DNA of 7,432 nt from Burkholderiaceae bacterium (GTDB lineage Bacteria > Pseudomonadota > Gammaproteobacteria > Burkholderiales > Burkholderiaceae_C), in contig JAISNB010000123.1 in the NCBI GenBank assembly GCA_031276435.1, positions 1 through 7,432 on the forward strand, given 5' to 3'. This document shows positions 1 through 4,016 of the stretch, piece after piece. The position numbers were made by a program, and so were the translations under genes. The notes under the pieces were generated by a model. It saw nothing but the letters and a program-made list of their open reading frames with translations, did not search any database and was not told the origin of the DNA. Numbering within the stretch: the stretch's first letter is position 1; each line of letters begins with the position of its first letter.

Positions 1-40
1 GGCTCTTCCACGCAAAGCGCTGCGCCATTTATACTTTTTA

Positions 41-59
41 CCCTCTTCGGGGGAGAGGG
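41..59 (+). repeat. Small palindrome CCCTCT/AGAGGG
   Basis: A 6-bp stem (41-46 with 54-59) encloses a G-rich loop of seven bases, followed by ATTTTC. Read on the plus strand it resembles a weak terminator for a gene to the left of the window, but the stem is short and the T-run only four long. Confidence 0.4.
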
Positions 60-60
60 A

Positions 61-110
61 TTTTCTGGTGCGGCGTATTTGTGTTTTTACCCTCGTCCCC
101 TTGGGGAGAA
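61..110 (+). repeat. Direct repeat copy A
   Basis: This unit matches 202-250 along its length. The first 35 bases differ at four positions (T/C, T/C, G/A, G/A) and the last 15 differ by one indel and a few substitutions. It ends in a small TCCCC-TT-GGGGA hairpin (96-107). Confidence 0.75.
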
Positions 111-125
111 CACCCCTCTTCCTAA

Positions 126-147
126 CCCTCCCCCCACGGGGGGAGGG
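126..147. repeat. Perfect 10-bp palindrome
   Basis: CCCTCCCCCC (126-135) is followed after two bases by its exact reverse complement GGGGGGAGGG (138-147). In RNA the closing pairs would open to make a workable loop. No T-run follows directly on either strand, so I class it as part of the repeat array and not as a terminator. Confidence 0.7.
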
Positions 148-158
148 AACCGGATTTT

Positions 159-198
159 CCCCTCGCCCCCTTTAGAGGGAGAGGGTTGGGGTGAGGGG
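159..198. repeat. Long imperfect palindrome of the array
   Basis: CCCCTC (159-164) pairs with GAGGGG (193-198), and after a G-T apposition CCCC pairs with GGGG (188-191), giving an 11-position stem around an A/G-rich loop. The arms have the same CCCTCgCCC/GGGtGAGGG style as the palindrome at 231-275, so both appear to be members of one element family. Confidence 0.6.
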
Positions 199-201
199 GA
201 A

Positions 202-250
202 TTTTCCGGCGCAGCATATTTGTGTTTTTACCCTCGCCCTTTGGGCAGAA
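202..250 (+). repeat. Direct repeat copy B
   Basis: This is the second copy of the unit at 61-110. All four differences in the linker are transitions, which fits divergence of duplicated non-coding copies. It leads into the compound hairpin at 231-275. Confidence 0.75.
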
Positions 251-275
251 GGTGGCGCGCAGCGCCGGGTGAGGG
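231..275. repeat. Compound palindrome with inner GGCGC/GCGCC hairpin
   Basis: CCCTC (231-235) pairs with GAGGG (271-275), G236 faces T270, and CCC (237-239) pairs with GGG (267-269). An inner 5-bp hairpin, GGCGC (254-258) with GCGCC (262-266), sits in the loop. It is the rightmost member of the array. Confidence 0.6.
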
Positions 276-324
276 GTAAGGTGCCCAAATGAAAAGCCAT
301 GGATTGCCACGTACCCCGCGAGCA

Positions 325-394
325 CTCGCAATGACGAAAGAAAGAAGATGCACTTGCAATAATTCTTGCGGCTACGCCTCACCGTCATTGCGAG
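325..394. repeat. 12-bp perfect inverted repeat (CTCGCAATGACG type)
   Basis: CTCGCAATGACG (325-336) and its exact reverse complement CGTCATTGCGAG (383-394) flank 46 bases. The left arm continues outwards into GGATTGCCACG (301-311), the usual partner sequence of a dispersed intergenic repeat seen in many bacterial genomes, with a GTCATTGCGAG start and a GCAATCC end. The right arm has a similar but diverged continuation. It probably represents two facing copies, or one folded element. No transposase is present, and no target-site duplication was identified. Confidence 0.7.
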
Positions 395-472
395 GGCCGC
401 AGGCTCCATCGTTTCCACGCACGGCGCCCCCGTGATGGCTGGTCAGGTCGCCCGTGGCTCGCGCCAAAGTTT

Positions 473-793
473 TCATACCAGTACGCTCGCCGCCAGCATG
501 CCTATCAGCAGCATCAATTCAAATCCGGTCAGGAAAACCAGCACAGCGTATTTTTTGCGAATCAGTTTCAGACCCAGACCCATCAGGGCCAGCGCCCCTG
601 CCACATACGGAATCAACAAGCCATCGAGTTTGAAGATCGCAAGATAACAGCCAAGCAACCAGAAATTCAGCAAACCCGGCAAGGAAAACCTGAAGAAAAA
701 CAGATGAAACGCAAAATGCATGACCAATACGGCAAGCGCGCCAAGTAAAAACACAATGGCGTTCCTTCGCGAGCAGTTTTTTGGGGTTGGCAT
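473..793 (-). CDS. Small multi-pass membrane protein, unknown function
   Basis: The product is 106 residues and I recognise no family. Hydrophobic segments lie at roughly 12-34, 39-55, 59-78 and 82-105, with a basic N-terminus (K5, R9, R10), so it should be an inner-membrane protein with three or four helices. A D57-G58 turn and a basic R79-K80-K81 patch separate the segments. The same plan (D(x)G, basic pair, final helix) appears in the proteins at 2215-2589 and 1554-1880, and His26 in the first helix has counterparts at similar positions in two neighbours. The ATG at 793 is supported by AGGA (802-805) with an 8-base gap. It is the last gene of the minus-strand cluster, 83 bases after the ankyrin gene. 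Its base composition is well below that of mfd. Function cannot be inferred. Confidence 0.75.
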   Translation of the reverse strand: MPTPKNCSRRNAIVFLLGALAVLVMHFAFHLFFFRFSLPGLLNFWLLGCYLAIFKLDGLLIPYVAGALALMGLGLKLIRKKYAVLVFLTGFELMLLIGMLAASVLV

Positions 794-876
794 GGCTGTT
801 TTCCTGAAAAACTGGATGATAAATGTCCGAATGCATGCTTTCTCGCAAAAACAGACAATGCGCCGTGTCTGGTAGG

Positions 877-1557
877 TCAGGCGTTTGCAGTGTTTCGATG
901 TGGTTTGTCACTGGTTTTGTCGTTCCCGGCATTTTCAAGCAAACGGATGATGTCTTGGTACGCCTGTTTCCTGCCCGCGCCTTTTACCCTGTCCGCAAGA
1001 AGCCGGGCCAGTTCAAGCGGGGTCATGCCATCTATTTCCTTTCCTTTTCTTGTTATCCTGGAATCCGTTCGTGCGTTGTGATGGATGAGCAAGGATACGA
1101 TCATCGGTGCATCCCCACGCAATACAGCCATGTGCAAAGGTGCCAGTGGCTGCCCTTCTCCAATAACATCCGGATCGCAGCGGCCAAGAGCATATTCCAG
1201 TTCCTTGTAGATTATTTTCTTCGTGTCCGTGGCATTGTTGAGACCGTAATTGCTGATCAGGTAGCTGATTGTCATGTTTTTCCCATCAGGCGCACTTGTG
1301 CCATTAAAATCCGGGGCGTCACAATAGTTTCCGGTATTCCTGAAGATGAATTCTGACAAGGGGTAAAACATCATGTATTCCAGCCAGCCATTCCCGGCGA
1401 CAGATGAAAGTCCGGCGGCCTTGTACTCCAGCCTGTTCACATGGTTCATCAGATGCAATACACGCGGAATGCAAATGACATTGAACGCAATGACACCACC
1501 CGCCAGCAAAATTTCCACCAACAGAATCGATACAAGAGTTCCAACACTTCTTTTCAT
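877..1557 (-). CDS. Membrane-anchored ankyrin-repeat protein
   Basis: The product is 226 residues. An N-terminal hydrophobic segment (about 7-31) after a basic MKR start looks like a signal anchor, leaving the rest probably in the periplasm. Residues 139-168 form a textbook ankyrin repeat, with APLHMAVLRGD then a VSLLIHHNA-type second helix. A second, looser repeat follows at about 176-211 (DGMTPLELARLLAD, then a short insert and IIRLLENAG). The stretch between 45 and 135 is unassigned. Ankyrin repeats bind proteins, so a scaffold or inhibitor role is possible but the partner is unknown. I chose the ATG at 1557 because GGAG (1565-1568) lies 7 bases upstream, and because it overlaps the previous gene's stop as ATGA. 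An upstream in-frame extension to 1641 would run deep into that gene. Translational coupling is therefore likely. Confidence 0.8.
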   Translation of the reverse strand: MKRSVGTLVSILLVEILLAGGVIAFNVICIPRVLHLMNHVNRLEYKAAGLSSVAGNGWLEYMMFYPLSEFIFRNTGNYCDAPDFNGTSAPDGKNMTISYLISNYGLNNATDTKKIIYKELEYALGRCDPDVIGEGQPLAPLHMAVLRGDAPMIVSLLIHHNARTDSRITRKGKEIDGMTPLELARLLADRVKGAGRKQAYQDIIRLLENAGNDKTSDKPHRNTANA

Positions 1558-1880
1558 GGCATGACTCCAAGCCCCAAAACAGCGACCAGAAAAACGAGGA
1601 CGAGGCTTGTAAAAAAACAGGTTTTGTAATATTTCTTGCACTTCACACTGTAACCCGCAAGGCAGATGGACGCCAGCAGCATGGCCCAGGACAGCAGCCG
1701 GAGCGATCCAGCCCCATGAATCAAGGCAAATTTTATGCCATGGTCAAAATAAGAATAAACGAAGAACAACAGCCGCAAGTCCCCACCCAGGGCACAGGAC
1801 GCCACGGCAATGCAGGATGCGGGCAGCAAGACAAGTACAGAAAATATGACAAACAGGGTTTTCAGTCTTTTGTTCACCAT
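1554..1880 (-). CDS. Small membrane protein coupled to ankyrin gene
   Basis: The product is 108 residues from the ATG at 1880 and I recognise no family. Hydrophobic segments lie at about 8-30, 62-79 and 87-106. A D46-H47-G48 turn and a basic KCKK patch (80-83) occupy the same relative places as D(x)G and R/K-K in the proteins at 473-793 and 2215-2589. GGAG (1883-1886) is only 2 bases from this ATG but 5 bases from the following GTG (1877), so the true start may be that GTG, giving MNKRLKTLF. In-frame starts further upstream (ATG at 1940 and 1970) would overlap the preceding gene and lack a good Shine-Dalgarno sequence. The stop TGA overlaps the ankyrin gene's ATG. The small basic N-terminus before the first helix suggests a cytoplasmic N-end. 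Confidence 0.7.
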   Translation of the reverse strand: MVNKRLKTLFVIFSVLVLLPASCIAVASCALGGDLRLLFFVYSYFDHGIKFALIHGAGSLRLLSWAMLLASICLAGYSVKCKKYYKTCFFTSLVLVFLVAVLGLGVMP

Positions 1881-1914
1881 GGCTCCGTCGCTGTGCTGGA
1901 TTTCCGTGCCTTTT

Positions 1915-2154
1915 TCAGGGCGCCTTGCTCTTCCAGTCATTGCCCAGAAAAAACGATCTGAATCTTGCATACACAACGATATTCACAGCAAGCAAAACTG
2001 CGGAAAAAACCATTCTTTTCACAAACACAAGTTCATGGCCTACCCCATATGCCCACGCCCCGTACAGGAAGTGCACAACAGAATAAATGAAAGACATGAT
2101 CCACAGCACGCGCAGCAGCGCGCGCGACAAGTTTCTCACCCATTCTTTCCACAT
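1915..2154 (-). CDS. Small two-helix membrane protein, unknown function
   Basis: The product is 79 residues and I recognise no family. Two hydrophobic segments, at about 14-36 and 44-63, are flanked by basic residues (K3, R7, R11, R15; K46, R47; R64, R66), which predicts a hairpin in the inner membrane. His28 sits within the first helix (VVHFLY), resembling VMHFAF in the protein at 473-793 and LVHCAA in that at 2215-2589. This hints at common ancestry, but the D(x)G turn is missing. The start at 2154 is favoured by AGGGGA (2163-2168) with an 8-base gap. An in-frame ATG at 2211 begins 3 bases after the previous stop but has no clear ribosome binding site and would add a soluble 19-residue leader. 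Confidence 0.65.
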   Translation of the reverse strand: MWKEWVRNLSRALLRVLWIMSFIYSVVHFLYGAWAYGVGHELVFVKRMVFSAVLLAVNIVVYARFRSFFLGNDWKSKAP

Positions 2155-2214
2155 TCCATTGATCCCCTTTTGCCCTCTTGCGCACATCAGACCAGTCCAG
2201 CCAGCCGGCATGTT

Positions 2215-2589
2215 CTACCAATAACGCACAGCAATCCGCACGCAGGCAACCAGAAAAAGCACGGCATATCCCATGGTAAAAAGCAAGATCGCGTGCACCT
2301 TCCGGACGATCAGACCATAGCCCATGAAAACCGCCACCCCCATCAAAACCACCAGCACCTGTGCGCTGTCGCTGCTGTCCAGCAAGCAGCACAGGCCTTC
2401 ATCCAGAAGATGGAGGTTGATGTATTTCACCACGCCCCAGGCCAGTTTCCAGTCGCTGCCCGGGGCCGCCAGCACAATGAAAAACGCGGCGCAGTGCACA
2501 AGCAAGGCGCAGGAAAACAGCGCCAGATAATATTTCTGGGCCTTGATTCCCGGTTTTGGGGATCGGTTTTCAGCCGGGCTGTGGTTCAT
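2215..2589 (-). CDS. Small membrane protein overlapping the ispF end
   Basis: The product is 124 residues from the ATG at 2589 and I recognise no family. A polar, basic N-terminus of about 18 residues precedes hydrophobic segments at about 20-42, 76-95 and 98-120. His32 lies in the first helix. D63-E64-G65 and R96-K97 match the layout of the proteins at 473-793 (D57-G58, R79-K80) and 1554-1880 (D46-H47-G48, KCKK). Near the basic pair, MGYGLIVRK here resembles MGLGLKLIRK in the 473-793 product. The start is uncertain. The ATG at 2589 and an in-frame GTG at 2613 both lack a good Shine-Dalgarno sequence, and both overlap the last codons of ispF, by 20 and 44 bases. Translation may depend on ribosomes finishing ispF. 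It is the first gene of the accessory cluster. Confidence 0.7.
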   Translation of the reverse strand: MNHSPAENRSPKPGIKAQKYYLALFSCALLVHCAAFFIVLAAPGSDWKLAWGVVKYINLHLLDEGLCCLLDSSDSAQVLVVLMGVAVFMGYGLIVRKVHAILLFTMGYAVLFLVACVRIAVRYW

Positions 2590-3121
2590 GCGCGTTATTG
2601 GCTGGGGCCGCACGCACCAGCAGCGCCACGGCGCGCGCTTCTATGCAGGCGCCCTGCCCCACGGGGCCAAGTCCTTCGGCGGTTTTGGCTTTGACGTTGA
2701 CCTGATCCGGCCCCACGTCCAGTATTTGCGCGATGCGCTCGCACATGGCTTTTTTGTATGGCGTCAGGCGCGGCGCTTGCGCCACCACTGTGCCATCGAC
2801 GTTGGCGATTTGCCAGCCCAGCGCGCGCGCGCGGCGCGCGGCCTCGGCCAGCAGGGTGGCGGAGTCGGCGTCCTGATAGCGCGGGTCGGTGTCGGGAAAC
2901 AGGGCGCCAATGTCGCCCAGGCTGGCTGCGCCCAGCAAGGCGTCGGTCAGCGCGTGCAGCAGCGCGTCGGCGTCTGAATGGCCAAGCAGTCCGTGCGTGT
3001 GTTCGATGTGCACGCCCCCCAGGATCAGCTTGCGTCCACTGACCAGCGCGTGCACGTCCCAGCCTTCGCCCACGCGCCATTGGGTTACCGCAGCGGTTGC
3101 GGTTGCTGCGTCATCAGTCAT
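2570..3121 (-). CDS. ispF: 2-C-methyl-D-erythritol 2,4-cyclodiphosphate synthase (IspF)
   Basis: This is the fifth enzyme of the MEP (non-mevalonate) pathway. It converts CDP-methylerythritol 2-phosphate to the cyclic diphosphate with release of CMP, as a cytoplasmic zinc-dependent homotrimer. The 183-residue product carries the metal ligands D22 and H24 (GWDVHAL) and H56 (LLHALTD). It also has the catalytic-site GHSDAD (H48), the FPDTDP loop (75-80), and the VNVKAKTAEGLGPVGQG block (141-157) that holds the active-site Thr and Glu. The family is usually about 160 residues. The excess is a 14-residue Ala/Thr-rich N-terminus and a short polar tail, which overlaps the next gene. The start is fixed by the ATGA overlap with the ispD stop. 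A later in-frame start would cut into the core. All expected catalytic residues are present, so it should be active. Confidence 0.97.
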   Translation of the reverse strand: MTDDAATATAAVTQWRVGEGWDVHALVSGRKLILGGVHIEHTHGLLGHSDADALLHALTDALLGAASLGDIGALFPDTDPRYQDADSATLLAEAARRARALGWQIANVDGTVVAQAPRLTPYKKAMCERIAQILDVGPDQVNVKAKTAEGLGPVGQGACIEARAVALLVRAAPANNAHEPQPG

Positions 3122-3834
3122 GGGGTACGGCTCCTTAAAACGGCTTCGGCCAGGGAGAAATCTTCAGGGTAGGTGACTTTGAAGTTTTGCGCGCTGCCTG
3201 CCACCAGCAGGGGTTTGTGCCCGGCAAGCTCGATGGCGCTGGCCTCGTCGGTGATGCCCGCAAAACCCGTGCGCGCGTGCGCGCGCAGCGCGGCGTGCAG
3301 CGACCCCAGGCGGAACATTTGCGGCGTTTGCGCCAGCCATTTGCCAGCGCGTTCCAGTGTTTGCGCCACACGATGGGCACTGTCGGCCTGCTTGAGCGTG
3401 TCGGGCAACGGCAGCGCCAAAAGCCCGCCCACGGCGTCGGGCAGGCAGGCATCAATGAGCGCGTTGATTTGCCCTGGCGTAATCAGGCAGCGCGCGGCAT
3501 CGTGCACCAGTATCCAGTCTTGTGGCCGCGCGCCATGGGCCAGCCAGTGCGTCAATCCGTTGTATACGCTTTCGGCGCGCGTGGCACCGCCGCAATCGGC
3601 CAGCAGGCAGGGCGCATTGGCGCGGCGCAAAAAACCGTCGCCCGGGGCCACCACCACCAGCGTTTGCTGAAGGCGCGGCACTTGCGCAAAAGCATCCAGC
3701 GCGTGCCGCACCATGGGCAAACCGGCCACCAGCCGGTATTGCTTGGGCAGGGCAGCGTCTGCGCCCGCGCGCGCGCCCACCCCGGCGCAGGGCAGCAGCG
3801 CAAAACAGCGGTCTTGTGTTGATTTGAAACCCAT
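3118..3834 (-). CDS. ispD: 2-C-methyl-D-erythritol 4-phosphate cytidylyltransferase (IspD)
   Basis: IspD transfers CMP from CTP to methylerythritol 4-phosphate, the third step of the MEP pathway, in the cytoplasm. The 238-residue product shows the full signature set. The nucleotide-binding PCAGVGARAG (15-24) holds the expected Arg at 22, and PKQY (30-33) holds Lys31. GGATRAESVYNGL lies at 82-94, VHDAAR at 110-115 with the metal-binding Asp112, and TPQMF at 170-174. TDEASAIE lies at 195-202 and NFKVTYPEDF at 217-226 with Lys219. Length matches the family. The ATG at 3834 is chosen because it directly precedes the first strand (FALLPCAG). An in-frame extension to 4014 is low-complexity and covers the intergenic hairpin. 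Upstream lies GGA at short distance and a possible -10 box at 3847-3852. It couples to ispF by ATGA, so both enzymes are probably made together. Confidence 0.96.
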   Translation of the reverse strand: MGFKSTQDRCFALLPCAGVGARAGADAALPKQYRLVAGLPMVRHALDAFAQVPRLQQTLVVVAPGDGFLRRANAPCLLADCGGATRAESVYNGLTHWLAHGARPQDWILVHDAARCLITPGQINALIDACLPDAVGGLLALPLPDTLKQADSAHRVAQTLERAGKWLAQTPQMFRLGSLHAALRAHARTGFAGITDEASAIELAGHKPLLVAGSAQNFKVTYPEDFSLAEAVLRSRTP

Positions 3835-3846
3835 ATTTCCGGGGCC

Positions 3847-3852
3847 ATTGTA
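3847..3852 (-). promoter_or_regulatory. Possible ispD -10 box (TACAAT)
   Basis: On the minus strand TACAAT matches the sigma-70 -10 consensus at five of six positions and lies 12 bases before the ispD ATG, so the transcript leader would be only about 5-6 bases. No good -35 box is seen at 16-18 bases upstream. The call is inference from one hexamer in very GC-rich surroundings. Confidence 0.35.
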
Positions 3853-3915
3853 GGGGCGCTTGGGGCGGCTGGCGGCTCCCCCCGGGCCTTGGGCGCGCAC
3901 GCGGCGCGCGGCTTC

Positions 3916-3921
3916 TAAAAT
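3916..3921 (+). promoter_or_regulatory. Possible mfd -10 box (TAAAAT)
   Basis: TAAAAT matches the -10 consensus at five of six positions in an otherwise very GC-rich region. A TTGGGC at 3889-3894 is the only -35-like element, but its 21-base spacing is too long for a normal promoter. If used, transcription would begin at about 3928, before the terminator-like hairpin at 3943-3967. Confidence 0.3.
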
Positions 3922-3942
3922 GCACAGGCCGCGCGCGCAGCA

Positions 3943-3971
3943 CCCCCCGCCTTTGAAGGCCGGGGGGTTTT
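3943..3971 (+). terminator. Intrinsic-terminator-like hairpin in mfd leader
   Basis: CCCCCC (3943-3948) pairs with GGGGGG (3962-3967). GCCT (3949-3952) pairs with AGGC (3957-3960) around a TTGA loop, with one bulged C at 3961. TTTT and then GTTGTT follow directly, the classic intrinsic terminator layout on the plus strand. It lies 45 bases before the mfd ATG and upstream of no plus-strand gene in this window, so it may attenuate mfd or block antisense or read-through transcripts. On the minus strand no T-run follows. Confidence 0.6.
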
Positions 3972-4016
3972 GTTGTTGCTTGCGGCCCGCTTGCCCGCCC
4001 CTTTGCCCTGCCACCC

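Larger units (their letters stand above)
31..280. repeat. Array of GC-rich palindromes with conserved linker
   Basis: A linker of about 35 bases recurs directly before a CCCTC-led palindrome. Copy 61-95 and copy 202-236 differ at only 4 of the 35 positions, all transitions. A more degenerate third copy precedes 41. The palindromes following the linkers are of the CCCTC(g)CCC...GGG(t)GAGGG type, a common style of dispersed intergenic repeat in proteobacteria. The linker is AT-rich and ends in a TTTTTACCCTC junction. The arrangement looks like repeated local duplication or nested insertion of a small non-coding element. Whether it belongs to a named REP or MITE family cannot be decided here. 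Confidence 0.7.
1..472. other. Gene-free repeat-rich intergenic region
   Basis: No credible gene lies here. Short open frames on both strands (79-279 plus, 122-418 minus) translate into proline- and glycine-rich low-complexity peptides that simply read through the palindromes, with no family resemblance and no ribosome binding site. The region consists of several GC-rich palindromes up to about 280, then a perfect 12-bp inverted repeat at 325-394. No T-run follows a hairpin in the minus direction after the last minus-strand gene (stop at 473), so I cannot point to an intrinsic terminator for that operon. The palindromes may still serve as transcript ends. Confidence 0.75.

Noticed and set aside
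61..250. Direct repeats considered as a CRISPR array
   Set aside because: There are only two good copies, unevenly spaced, with GC palindromes between them in place of unique spacers, and no cas genes nearby.
325..394. 12-bp inverted repeats considered as insertion sequence ends
   Set aside because: Only 46 bases lie between them, no transposase is present, and no target duplication is visible. A dispersed intergenic repeat explains them better.
395..472. Search for an intrinsic terminator after the last minus-strand gene
   Set aside because: Only a 5-bp CACGG/CCGTG hairpin (420-434) is present, with no T-run on the minus strand, so a terminator is not supported.
823..1356. A 177-codon plus-strand open frame opposite the ankyrin gene
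   Set aside because: It shows no domain or ribosome binding site and is antisense to a clear ankyrin repeat.
2033..2392. A 119-codon minus-strand frame overlapping two small membrane genes
   Set aside because: It is Gly/Arg/Ala-rich with no coherent hydrophobic pattern, and its frame conflicts with two membrane proteins on the same strand that have better starts and typical helices.
1810..2694. A 294-codon plus-strand open frame across the membrane-protein cluster and ispF end
   Set aside because: The product is rich in His, Gln and Pro with no domain, and runs antisense to four genes including the certain ispF. The opposite strand gives coherent hydrophobic helices with ribosome binding sites.
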